The translations under genes were made by a program, and so were the position numbers. 64,000 nt of DNA from Bradyrhizobium erythrophlei (lineage in GTDB: Bacteria; Pseudomonadota; Alphaproteobacteria; Rhizobiales; Xanthobacteraceae). The first letter of the stretch is position 1. The number at the start of each line of letters is the position of its first letter. Shown in pieces: positions 46,125 to 54,203 of the stretch. The notes below the pieces were generated by a model that was given only the letters and a program-made list of their open reading frames with translations, searched no databases and was not told where the DNA came from. The stretch covers positions 4,205,501 through 4,269,500 of the forward strand of contig FSRD01000001.1 in NCBI GenBank assembly GCA_900129675.1, read 5' to 3'.

Positions 46125-46207
46125 GTAAGCGGTTCTCTGCCCCCACCTTGTCGGGGGCGAGCTGACCGGCAAGATACGAGCCGTCACATACAGTACGGTT
46201 CGCATAT

Positions 46208-46621
46208 ATGGTTGACCATATAGTTGACGCTTCGGAGCCGCGGGGCCGGGTGGATATCCAGGTCGGTGCGGGACGTCGCCGCCGGTGGAGCGACGATGTC
46301 AAGGGGCGGATCGTGGCGGAGTCGTATGCGCCGGGGGCGGTCGTGTCGGAGGTGGCACGCCGACACGGCATCTCGCCGCAACACCTGTTCGCTTGGCGCA
46401 AGGCGGCGCGTGCCGGCTTGCTGAGCCTGCCGGCCGACGAGGCACCCCTCTTCGTTCCGGTGGTGACGGAGCTGCGCAGCGCTGGGCCGGGCACGGAAGC
46501 GGTAACGCGGAGCTCGACAACGATCAGCATCGAGATTGGCGGTGCGGTGGTTCGCGCGGCGGCCGGGGTCGACCCGGCGTGGCTGCGCGATGTGCTGCGG
46601 GCCGTGAGGGCGGCGACATGA
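46208..46621 (+). CDS. tnpA: IS66 accessory protein TnpA
   Basis: 137 residues. A Xre/IS3-type helix-turn-helix lies in WSDDVKGRIVAESYAPGAVV and SEVARRHGISPQHLFAWRKA. The C-terminal half has ISIEIGGAVVRAAAGVDPAW. It is required for IS66 transposition together with TnpB. Its stop overlaps tnpB as ATGA. Confidence 0.93.
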   Translation: MVDHIVDASEPRGRVDIQVGAGRRRRWSDDVKGRIVAESYAPGAVVSEVARRHGISPQHLFAWRKAARAGLLSLPADEAPLFVPVVTELRSAGPGTEAVTRSSTTISIEIGGAVVRAAAGVDPAWLRDVLRAVRAAT

Positions 46622-46971
46622 TCGCGGCTTCGGCGGGTGTGAAGGTCATGGTTGCGACGAAGCCGGTGGACTTCCGCAAAGGTGCCGACGGTCTCGCCGC
46701 GCTGGTGCGCGAGCAACTCCGCCATGATCCGTTCTCGGGAACGATTTTTGTCTTCCGTTCGAAGCGCGCGGACCGCTTGAAGATTTTGGCCTGGGACGGG
46801 TCCGGACTGGTGCTGCTGTGGAAACGTCTGGAGCAAAACGCGTTCCGCTGGCCGCCGATCAGCGATGGTGTGATGCGGCTCTCCGCCTCGCAGCTTGCCG
46901 CGCTGATGGACGGCCTGGACTGGTCGCGTCTGCATGTCCACGACGTTGCGCAGCCGACAGCGACATCGTGA
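46618..46971 (+). CDS. tnpB: IS66 accessory protein TnpB
   Basis: 117 residues matching the IS66 Orf2 family: VMVATKPVDFRKGADGLAAL, GTIFVFRSKRADRLKILAWD and GLVLLWKRLEQNAFRWPPIS. Its biochemical role is unknown, but it is conserved in the family. It is translated from the ATGA overlap with tnpA. Confidence 0.93.
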   Translation: MIAASAGVKVMVATKPVDFRKGADGLAALVREQLRHDPFSGTIFVFRSKRADRLKILAWDGSGLVLLWKRLEQNAFRWPPISDGVMRLSASQLAALMDGLDWSRLHVHDVAQPTATS

Positions 46972-47035
46972 GCCGCTGCGACCAATTGAATCAGGTCGCT
47001 CTTCGCATACTACAACGTCCCGCGAATCAGCTTGA

Positions 47036-48649
47036 ATGGTTGATGTGGACGACATCACAAATCAGCTTCCGACCGATATCGACGCGCTGCAGGCGCTGGT
47101 GGCGGCGGCGCGCGCGGAGCGCGACGCTGCGATCGCAAAGTGCGACGCTGCGATCGCCGAGCGCGACCACGCGCTGTCGCAGATGGATCGGCTGCGCCAC
47201 CTCTTGCGGCAGCTGCAACGCGCGCAGTTCGGCCGCCGCTCGGAAAAGCTCGATCCGGAACAACTGCTGCTGGCGATCGAGGACATCGAGCAGGCCCTTG
47301 CCGGCGACGAGGCGGCTGAGGACAAGAAGGACCCTGCGGGCGCACGCAAGCGCGCTGATAAGCGACGCGCCGATCGTGGTGCACTTCCGGCCCATCTGCC
47401 GCATATCGACGTGACGATTGCGCCCGAAGATACCAACTGCCCGTGCTGCCGCGCGGCGATGCATGTGATCGGCGAGGAAACGTCGAAGCGGCTCGACGTC
47501 GTCCCGGCGCAGTTCCGCGTGATCGTCACGCACCGTCCCAAATATGCCTGCCGGGCCTGCACGGATGGCGTGGTTCAGGCCCGGGCGCCAGAGCGGCTGA
47601 TCAAGGGCGGGCTGCCGACCGAGGCGATGGTCGCCTCTGTGCTGGTCGCCAAATATGCCTGGCATCTGCCGCTCTATCGGCAGGCCCAGATGCTGCTTGC
47701 GCAGGGCATCGACATCAAGCGCGCGGTGCTTGCGTTCTGGGTGGGCTATGCGGCCGCGGAGCTTCATCCGCTCTGGCTGCGGCTGCGCGAGATCACCCTG
47801 ACCGCGGGCAAGATCGCGGTCGACGAGACCACGGCACCGGTGCTGGATCCCGGCCGCGGCCGCACCAAGAAGGGCTTCTTCTGGGCGATCGCGCGCGACG
47901 ATCGGCCGTGGTGCGGGACCGACCCGCCGGCGGTGGCCTACACCCACGCGCCCGGTCGCGGCGCCGTCCACGCGCTCAAGCTGCTCGACGGCTATCGCGG
48001 CATCGTGCAATGCGACGGCTATGCCGCCTACAAGACCATTGCCAACGCCGCCTCTGACGAGGCGATCACGCTGGCGTTCTGTTGGTCTCATTTGCGGCGC
48101 CGCTTCTTCGATATCGCAGAAAGCGGCTCTGCGCCGATCGCCAGCGAGGCGCTTGCGCGCATCGCCGCCCTCTATGCCATCGAGAAGACGATCACAGGCC
48201 GCAACGCCGATGAGCGCCGCGCCGTCCGACAGACGCGCAGCAAGCCTCTCGTGCTGGCGCTCAAGGCCTGGTTCGAGCAGCAGCTCACCCGCGTCTCGGG
48301 CAAGGCGACGATCGCCGAGCATATCCGCTACGCCCTGAACCACTGGGACGGGCTCACGCGGTTCCTCGACGACGGCCGCATCGAGCTCGACACCAATATC
48401 GTCGAGCGAAGCATCCGTCCTCTTGTCCTCAATCGCAAAAACGCGTTGTTTGCGGGGCATGATCAGGGCGCGGAGAACTGGGCCTGCATCGCTTCGCTGA
48501 TTGAGACCTGCAAGCTCTGCGGTGTCGAGCCGCAGGCCTATCTGACCGACGTCCTCACCAAGCTGGTCAATCTCTGGCCGGCCTCCCGTCTGGACGAACT
48601 GATGCCCTGGGCCTGGGCCGCCGAGCGCGGAAGAAGCCTCGCCGCTTGA
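47036..48649 (+). CDS. tnpC: IS66 transposase TnpC
   Basis: 537 residues. An N-terminal leucine-zipper-like helix is followed by QLQRAQFGRRSEKLDPEQLL. A zinc finger is PEDTNCPCCRAAMHVIGEET with CRACTDG further on. The DDE domain has ITAGKIAVDETTAPVLDPG-type KIAVDETTAPVLDPGRGRTK, GIVQCDGYAAYKTIANAASD and the Glu region ELDTNIVERSIRPLVLNRKN. It ends with the C-terminal domain (ACIASLIETCKLCGVEPQAY). It is intact and likely active. Confidence 0.95.
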   Translation: MVDVDDITNQLPTDIDALQALVAAARAERDAAIAKCDAAIAERDHALSQMDRLRHLLRQLQRAQFGRRSEKLDPEQLLLAIEDIEQALAGDEAAEDKKDPAGARKRADKRRADRGALPAHLPHIDVTIAPEDTNCPCCRAAMHVIGEETSKRLDVVPAQFRVIVTHRPKYACRACTDGVVQARAPERLIKGGLPTEAMVASVLVAKYAWHLPLYRQAQMLLAQGIDIKRAVLAFWVGYAAAELHPLWLRLREITLTAGKIAVDETTAPVLDPGRGRTKKGFFWAIARDDRPWCGTDPPAVAYTHAPGRGAVHALKLLDGYRGIVQCDGYAAYKTIANAASDEAITLAFCWSHLRRRFFDIAESGSAPIASEALARIAALYAIEKTITGRNADERRAVRQTRSKPLVLALKAWFEQQLTRVSGKATIAEHIRYALNHWDGLTRFLDDGRIELDTNIVERSIRPLVLNRKNALFAGHDQGAENWACIASLIETCKLCGVEPQAYLTDVLTKLVNLWPASRLDELMPWAWAAERGRSLAA

Positions 48650-48679
48650 CCAACGCCGATCCTGGATCGCGGCTGTTCC

Positions 48680-48937
48680 GGCGGGCCTCTTCGCCTCGGT
48701 GCCGTCCGGCGGCTTCAGAAAGCCGTGGCGGGCAGCCTTCCGCCAGGCCGACAGAAGCTGCGGCGAGATCTCGTGCCGACGCGCGACCTCCGAGACCACA
48801 GCGCACAGCGCGTAGGATTCTGCCACGATCTGCGCCTTGACATCGTCGCTCCAACGACGGCGCAGGGGCCAAGCCTGTAACGCGTCAACAACATCCGAAA
48901 TCATGTTGCGATCCGCTCTCTTCATGACGGAACGCAT
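48680..48937 (-). pseudogene. Second, inverted tnpA fragment inside the IS66 right end
   Basis: On the minus strand the frame reads LRRRWSDDVKAQIVAESYAL, CAVVSEVARRHEISPQLLSA and WRKAARHGFLKPPDGTEAKR, clearly an IS66 tnpA. It lies between tnpC and the right terminal repeat, pointing inward, and lacks the C-terminal half. The right end may therefore derive from another IS66's left end. Confidence 0.8.
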
Positions 48938-49066
48938 ATTGCAGGCCAGCCCGCCTACAACAAGGTGGGGGAAAATAACCGCTTACGATCTATAAGGGGA
49001 TGATGAGATGAGCAGTATGAAGCGCCCTCGTCGGAGCCAGCGAAGGTCCAATTTCTTCTGCCTAAT

Positions 49067-49807
49067 TTAGGCTCGAAGCCGGCGTGCCCAGAGGTAGGCC
49101 CGTCCCAGGAGCGTCAAGGCGCGCACGCCTTCAGCCTCCTGGCGTACAGTGCCGCCGAAGCCTTCCTTGAAGCGGTTGATACGCAGCTGATCTTCATCGT
49201 CTTGTCCTGCGTACCAGCCGCCGAAGTCATACAGCGTGGCGCCCCTGCCTCGGAAATGCTGCATTTCGAGCCAGTGCAGCAGCCGGTTCGCTCGGCCGAT
49301 CAGGCTGCGGCGCGCCGGCGCCTGGCCTCGGAACAGCGACGCGGAATGCAGCAGGCGGACACGGCTTCCGATCAGCAGATAGGAATGCCAGACGACGACC
49401 TCGCCCTCGTGCACCATGCTGCCCAGGCGCAGCACGCCGGCCTTGGCGGCGGCCTGGAGGTATTCCATGCGCACCGGCGACAGCCCCTTGTCGGCCGCGA
49501 ACTGCGCGAAGAGATCGTGGAAGGCCGCCAGCGAGGATGCGTCGGGAGCAGTAGGCGCCCGGAATTCCAGGGCGTCCTTGTTCTGGGCACGGCGGATCTC
49601 GTACCGGGTTTCGGACTGCATGTTGGCGAGCAATTGCTCGTCGGACAGCGTGAGATCCACGACGAGCGTGTATTTGGCCGACGGCTGGGCGATCTCCGGA
49701 ATGGCGGGCCGCTGATACAACCAGGCCACGTCCACGCCGCGCGGGGAAATCGCTTCGTCGAACCAGAATTCCTCGATCCTCGGCCAAGCCCGCAGGACGA
49801 TGCTCAT
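49067..49807 (-). CDS. FemAB/CelD-like GNAT acyltransferase
   Basis: 246 residues from ATG 49807; the frame is open further upstream but the composition there is not protein-like. AKYTLVVDLTLSDEQLLANM and SETRYEIRRAQNKDALEFRA are typical of FemAB-like proteins in polysaccharide loci. YLLIGSRVRLLHSASLFRGQ, FRGRGATLYDFGGWYAGQDD and INRFKEGFGGTVRQE are the C-terminal GNAT core. It probably transfers an acyl or aminoacyl group in envelope or EPS biosynthesis. It lies just beyond the mobile-element nest. Confidence 0.8.
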   Translation of the reverse strand: MSIVLRAWPRIEEFWFDEAISPRGVDVAWLYQRPAIPEIAQPSAKYTLVVDLTLSDEQLLANMQSETRYEIRRAQNKDALEFRAPTAPDASSLAAFHDLFAQFAADKGLSPVRMEYLQAAAKAGVLRLGSMVHEGEVVVWHSYLLIGSRVRLLHSASLFRGQAPARRSLIGRANRLLHWLEMQHFRGRGATLYDFGGWYAGQDDEDQLRINRFKEGFGGTVRQEAEGVRALTLLGRAYLWARRLRA

Positions 49808-49809
49808 CG

Positions 49810-50354
49810 GTGCGCCCTCTTCATGGTCCGGGGAAATCGGGACCGGCCATCGGCACGGAACGGCATGGCGCGGCCTGGTCGGATACTTTGCGCGGACAGA
49901 CTGTAGGGTCCCGCACCGATCGTTGCGAAAGAAATCCTGACGTACATCTTCCCGATACTTTTGCCGACTGCGGCGATAATGCCGTGGTGCCCTCGCTTGC
50001 GCTGCTGCTCGCCCATGGAGCACTCGGGGTTGTCCTGTTTGGAGAACTTTATGTCGCGAGCGTATCTCCATCTTTAGCTGCGCTGTCATTCTCGGCGTTG
50101 TCGGCTCCAGGGTTGTGGGTCATGCGGCTGGTTGGAGCAGCTCATGACCGCGCTCCTAGTAAGCGCAACTCCAAGAGTGAACGCCCGATCAAGTAAATGA
50201 AAAGGATTGCGAGGTAATCCATAAGAGTTAGCCGATAGCCTGGGCGCCAGTTCACCCCGTTGGCCTCGCGAGAGGGCTGGCACCAACGGGTACGCCCCAA
50301 TCTTGGGGGCGTGTCACCCCGACGCAAGCGTGGGACAAATCTTGTGGGACTGGA
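49810..50354. other. Gene-free stretch with hairpin
   Basis: No reliable gene is seen. A minus-strand frame near 50142-50220 starts MDYLAILFIYLIGRSLLELR and stops soon after; it may be the first codons of a lost membrane-protein gene. ACGCCCCAATCTTGGGGGCG at 50291-50310 forms a stem downstream of the polymerase gene and could act as its terminator. Confidence 0.35.
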
Positions 50355-51698
50355 TCAACCGCGAAATGCACCCAGATGGCGCAACCGCGCCAAGTTGATC
50401 ATCATCGCAATGATCGGGAACAGATACATATTGGCAATTGTTGGAAAAATTTCACGCTCAGTCATCATACCAATTCCATAGCCAAAGACGCATGTGAACA
50501 AGGCCCAATATAGATCACTATTCAACCTTCGCCCAACTTGCCAGGCGATAGCTACTCCAACGAAAAGGAAAATTATAAGTACACCGGTAAAAATGGCCCC
50601 GCAATCAAGAAAGAAGTCGATAATTGCATTATGCGCATGAGTGGCCTGAATGAGGGCTCCCGTGTACCAAAGTTGGCTCGTGATCATTCCGTAGCGACCA
50701 GCACCAAACAGGAATAAGCCGATATCGCTCGTCCATTCATTGAGCAGAGGAACCCAGATGAAATCGACGCGGCCCGTCAACAAGGCATCGGCCGAGAAGT
50801 CGGAACTGTCTTCAAACCCGATCGAAAGCAGAGCGTTGATAGTTGGTCCGGTCCACAGGAGGGCAGTGATGCCAACCACCGCAGCGCCAAGAATCAAAAT
50901 GACAAACCTGCGCATCAAAATCAGAATTAGACAATACGAAACCGCTATTGTGACAAGCGCGCTGCGTGACTGGACGACAAGAACTGCCGCAAGCGATAGA
51001 CCGAGAGGTACAATCCAGAGAGCATTGCGCGTAAGAACTTTATAGAGCAACAGAGGTGCAATACAAATGTATATTGTTCCAATCGTATTGTAATGGACAC
51101 CAAAATAAGTTTCACACAAATCAGCCATTTCATACCGGCTGCCTGAAAGCAGAACGGACGGATTCATCAGCACAACGATAAGTAAAGCTGCTGATAGCAG
51201 CAATATTGATAGGCAGATCACCGTAGTGATCCTTTCAAGCTCCTGAAAGGAGCACATATGCTTTAGAATAAATAGAAATGGTAAAACATAAAGGGCCGGA
51301 ACGATGCATGATGACAGTATATAATCAAGATAGGACTCCTGAAATACATCAGGGAGGCGGCTATGAAAGAGCGGGGCATTTGGAATTGATCGAAGGAGGG
51401 CAATGGTGAAGATAGCGAAGTACAGGAGGAAAATTCTGATGGACCTTTGTTCAATTTTGTCTGTCGGGCGCGAGAGCGCACCTTGGAACACGAAATAGGC
51501 CAAGACTGCAGCTGACAACAAGTTGAACGGCTTCAACCCTTGGACGCCAAACAAATTCTCCCTGAGAAATATTACGCGCTGGAATGGCAACATAAAAACG
51601 AAAATAAGAAAAACATATCTTCCACTTTGCGAGCCTAGATGCGCAAACGTGCGATGATGAAGAACTCCGCTGTTATAATTCAAGAAGAAATCCCTCAT
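50355..51698 (-). CDS. O-antigen polymerase/ligase-like membrane protein (Wzy type)
   Basis: 447 residues with about eleven hydrophobic helices (YVFLIFVFMLPFQRVIFLRE at the start, MIINLAR-type end). It has a large loop between the later helices containing GRVDFIWVPLLNEWTSDIGL and HAHNAIIDFFLDCGAIFTGV, the pattern of the O-antigen ligase/polymerase (Wzy_C) family. It would join lipid-linked repeats into long chains in the periplasm. Base composition is clearly more AT-rich than the neighbours, which suggests transfer from another source. A perfect 20-bp palindrome lies 37 bp upstream. Confidence 0.85.
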   Translation of the reverse strand: MRDFFLNYNSGVLHHRTFAHLGSQSGRYVFLIFVFMLPFQRVIFLRENLFGVQGLKPFNLLSAAVLAYFVFQGALSRPTDKIEQRSIRIFLLYFAIFTIALLRSIPNAPLFHSRLPDVFQESYLDYILSSCIVPALYVLPFLFILKHMCSFQELERITTVICLSILLLSAALLIVVLMNPSVLLSGSRYEMADLCETYFGVHYNTIGTIYICIAPLLLYKVLTRNALWIVPLGLSLAAVLVVQSRSALVTIAVSYCLILILMRRFVILILGAAVVGITALLWTGPTINALLSIGFEDSSDFSADALLTGRVDFIWVPLLNEWTSDIGLFLFGAGRYGMITSQLWYTGALIQATHAHNAIIDFFLDCGAIFTGVLIIFLFVGVAIAWQVGRRLNSDLYWALFTCVFGYGIGMMTEREIFPTIANMYLFPIIAMMINLARLRHLGAFRG

Positions 51699-51734
51699 TC
51701 CGTAATCGGAATTGTTATTCTAGCGCGGCCGGAT

Positions 51735-51754
51735 CCTTATTCGTACGAATAAGG
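51735..51754. promoter_or_regulatory. Perfect 20-bp palindrome upstream of the polymerase gene
   Basis: CCTTATTCGTACGAATAAGG is fully self-complementary and starts 37 bp before the ATG at 51698. A dimeric repressor or activator site is the simplest reading. Confidence 0.55.
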
Positions 51755-51758
51755 CGGG

Positions 51759-51890
51759 TTAGTTCGCAAGACCGGGGTATGATCGTCTACTACGCATTGA
51801 GTAGCCAATGATGGTCGTTAACCCAACGGCCCCTGCAATTGTACCAGATGCCATAACGTCTTCGAAAATCATGAGCCACCTGCCGATCAT
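51759..51890 (-). CDS. Small membrane-like open frame
   Basis: 43 residues, MIGRWLMIFEDVMASGTIAG and AVGLTTIIGYSMRSRRSYPG. One hydrophobic segment is followed by a basic tail. It may be the end of a lost membrane protein or a real small protein. No family is recognised. Confidence 0.3.
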   Translation of the reverse strand: MIGRWLMIFEDVMASGTIAGAVGLTTIIGYSMRSRRSYPGLAN

Positions 51891-52044
51891 TTGCGCCGCG
51901 AACGCCTGATCATGCCAGGCCGACAGCTTGCGCGAAATCGTCTACAGCCGGACCTTGAGGCACTCGGACGGGATCGGGATGACCGCTACTATTAGGGACC
52001 GTTACCGCTATGACCGCGACACCGTATGAATAGGGAACGGAATT

Positions 52045-52171
52045 CGGCGTGTGCCTCCGCCGAACTGAACCTGTGGGCGCTGCCCAACAATCTGGTGGTC
52101 GCAGAGGTCCACCAACCGCTGCGAGCCGAGTGGCGGCGTGGCATCGGACTTGCTCATCCGGCTGTTCGCCG
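52045..52171 (-). pseudogene. Scrap of a secreted polysaccharide lyase N-terminal region
   Basis: DNA from AACTGAACCTGTGGGCGCTG to GTGGCATCGGACTTGCTCA closely follows 56058-56178, the 5' part of the lyase gene; the copy lacks an internal piece (CCGCTTACTGTTTC). On the minus strand it reads SKSDATPPLGS as in the lyase. It is directly joined to an ABC-transporter scrap. Confidence 0.75.
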
Positions 52172-52280
52172 ATCGCGGCACGCTGGCGCTGGCCGCCGCC
52201 GGAAAGACTGCTGCCGCGTTCGCCCACGATGGTGTCGTAGCCCTCCGGCAACTCCAGGGTGACATCGTGAGCGCCGTTCG
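52172..52280 (-). pseudogene. Scrap of a type I secretion ABC ATPase
   Basis: The minus strand reads GAHDVTLELPEGYDTIVGER followed by GSSLSGGGQRQRAAIG. This is the signature-motif region of PrtD/HlyB-type exporters (LSGGQRQR), with an extra glycine. Walker A and B parts are absent. The frame fuses with an IS3 orfA on one side and a lyase scrap on the other. Confidence 0.7.
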
Positions 52281-52558
52281 CGCTCCATGCGCAGGCGCTC
52301 GTTCTCCTGGCGTAGCTGGGCGATCTCCGCAGCCTGTTCCGCCGACGTCGGCGTCGCCTGCGTTGTGGGGCGCCGCGTCGCCGACGCTGGCTCCGGCCCG
52401 AGCTTCTCCAACCACCGGCGCAATACAGAATCGCGCAGACCGAGTTCCTTGGCGACCGACGTGACCGACCGGCCGCTCGACACGACGAGTTCAACGGCCT
52501 GACGCTTATACTCCTCGGTAAACGACCGACGTTGACGTTCCATTCGACGGAGGTTCAC
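52281..52558 (-). pseudogene. IS3-family orfA, truncated
   Basis: The frame starts at 52558 with MNLRRMERQRRSFTEEYKRQ, then AVELVVSSGRSVTSVAKELG (helix-turn-helix) and AEQAAEIAQLRQENERLRME (leucine zipper). After that the sequence changes to the ABC scrap. orfB with the DDE domain is missing, so the element is dead. Confidence 0.85.
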
Positions 52559-52792
52559 AAGCTGCTGTTTCCTTTCTGATTAACTCGAGAGGGCGGAAAC
52601 TTATAATTGCCCTTGCTTCGGAAGTTTGCTGAATTTGAAGTTAGATTGGATACCCAATGACTCACCCCTGGTGGATGACCGCAACGACATAAAGGCTGGA
52701 AGTCGATGCCATGAGCGTAGAGTTTACTGCAAACCTCGCGCGGGTGGGACGAGTTGGAAGCGGCTACTTTAATCGCTGAATGGAGTGAACGC

Positions 52793-53770
52793 ATGTGGGC
52801 CAGTGACTATCTAGATAGCGGCCGGATTGTCGGCTTTTTGAAGTATCGCCACCTAAGCCGGCGCTTGAGAGTGCGCCAGCGTCCTCTTTCACCCTCTGGC
52901 AAGGAGCGTCTCGTAGCTGCTTTGGCAAAGTACTACTTTCGCGATCCACCAGACTTTCTCAACACACAGGCGGGTAAGAAGGATCTTGACGATCATGTTA
53001 TTGGCCGCACTTATGCAGATCGCAGAACCATAGTTCCTTGGCTTGATACCCTATTTTGTTTAGATGGCGCTAAAATTATTGAGATCGGATGCGGTACTTG
53101 CAGCTCAACGGTCGCGCTCGCCGAACAGGGGGCCGAGGTATTTGGTTATGATATAGACGAGGCAAGTCTGGCGGTTGGCAGCGAGCGTCTTTCCATTTAC
53201 GATCTTAAAGCGGAGCTGATAAATGGGAACGCTACCGAGATTCCCGCGGCACGAATAGCGGAGGTCAACGCTGTTATATTTTTTGCAACAGCGGAACATA
53301 TGACCCTTGACGAAAAGCTGTCTTCATTCTCCTCCGTCTGGCGTTCCCTGCACAGTGGTGCCTATTTGATTGTGGTGGAAACTCCCAATCGCCTTTGGTG
53401 GTTCGATTCACATACCGCGATTCTGCCTTTCTATCTGTGGCTGCCAGATGACTTGGCCGCGCACTATTCACGGTTCAGTCCGCGTTTCCCCTTCAATGAG
53501 CGATTGAGGCCACCGATAACGGCGCAAACGCTCCAACGTTTGACCAGAATAGGCCGGGCCGCCAGTTACCATGAATTTGAGTTGTCATTGGGAGATCTTT
53601 CTGCGCTCCAGGTCAACAGCTTTAATCGCTGGAAGCGTGGCAATCCGCTCCAACTTGCAAAATGGTTCGTTTTCGATCGCTCGTTCGAGAAATGGCTGCG
53701 ACGCCATGGCCCGCGAGTCGATAATGCATTTTATGAACCCTATCTTCAATTTGCGATCCGGAAACCATAG
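52793..53770 (+). CDS. Class I SAM-dependent methyltransferase
   Basis: 325 residues from ATG 52793 (GGAG upstream; a TTG at 52754 is less likely). The SAM site is KIIEIGCGTCSSTVALAEQG and AEVFGYDIDEASL, followed by VNAVIFFATAEHMTLDEKLS and SGAYLIVVETPNRLWWFDSH. EPS loci often encode such enzymes to methylate sugars or chain ends; here the acceptor is unknown. The AT content resembles the polymerase gene. Confidence 0.85.
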   Translation: MWASDYLDSGRIVGFLKYRHLSRRLRVRQRPLSPSGKERLVAALAKYYFRDPPDFLNTQAGKKDLDDHVIGRTYADRRTIVPWLDTLFCLDGAKIIEIGCGTCSSTVALAEQGAEVFGYDIDEASLAVGSERLSIYDLKAELINGNATEIPAARIAEVNAVIFFATAEHMTLDEKLSSFSSVWRSLHSGAYLIVVETPNRLWWFDSHTAILPFYLWLPDDLAAHYSRFSPRFPFNERLRPPITAQTLQRLTRIGRAASYHEFELSLGDLSALQVNSFNRWKRGNPLQLAKWFVFDRSFEKWLRRHGPRVDNAFYEPYLQFAIRKP

Positions 53771-54203
53771 GGCCAGCAGGGTTCACGCCAAATCGGGACC
53801 GTGCCGAGCTGAGGCCGAACAACAAAAAACTTATCCGCCTTCCAACTTTTTCAGCATTTGGTGTGCTTTCATGCATGGAAGGCGTAGCCCATCAGTCATT
53901 GCGCCGCATCGCTGGTCGCTTACCTCGCGCAGTCAGGGCGTATCGGCGCCGCGTAGCCTCGCAGGTTGTGGAGAAGAAGCGATTTTCTACGTCGGAAATG
54001 CGCAGCTCATTCGGTTGGCGATGCTGCGCATGGTCAGCAACGGGGCAAATCCTCTGCCTCCTATTGCGAACAGGTCATGCGGTTCATATCCCTTGAACTG
54101 TTCTGCGGTTTTAAGGTCTGGAGGCCCAGGTTGAACTCTCCTCAAGGATCGTGAATTCAGCTTCTGTTCGGGTGCTAGAAAACCGCTCAGGGCGGCTGGA
54201 GCG
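53771..54203. other. Gene-free stretch
   Basis: Only unconvincing frames are present on both strands. It may hold decayed DNA between the methyltransferase and the secretion remnant. Confidence 0.3.

Larger units (their letters stand above)
41484..46125 (+). pseudogene. Large serine recombinase C, interrupted and frameshifted
   Basis: The first part (41484-41567) reads TPDHLARSAFVYIRQSTAMQ, then VTHN. An IS200-type element follows. The gene resumes at 44154 as LESQRRQYSLADRARHLGWE. It continues through the resolvase domain (VEASRLARNGRDWHTLLEFC), recombinase domain, zinc ribbon GLLRCARCGRKLHVRYSDGA and coiled coil. A frameshift near 45770 separates ELVRALARHMPD from TVAAVLNRLGKSTSHGHSWT. The C-terminal helix-turn-helix is INEAATVLSVSTTTIRRLNA. 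The stop codon is formed by the IS66 junction; the 8-bp target repeat shows that it was TAA before. Confidence 0.88.
46125..48986 (+). mobile_element. Complete IS66-family insertion sequence, 2862 bp
   Basis: The ends GTAAGCGGTTCTCTGCCCCC and its inverted partner (ending AACCGCTTAC at 48986) are terminal repeats. A perfect 8-bp duplication GATCTATA flanks it. tnpA, tnpB and tnpC are intact. It entered at the last codons of recombinase C. Right of tnpC it also carries a fragment of a second, inverted tnpA. Confidence 0.95.

Noticed and set aside
47027..48937. Long minus-strand open frame of 636 codons
   Set aside because: It is the antisense shadow of the intact IS66 tnpC. Only its first 80 or so codons, which lie beyond tnpC, resemble a protein (tnpA fragment).
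53771..54203. Frames of 60-190 codons after the methyltransferase
   Set aside because: They overlap each other on both strands, have no ribosome sites and no recognisable domain.
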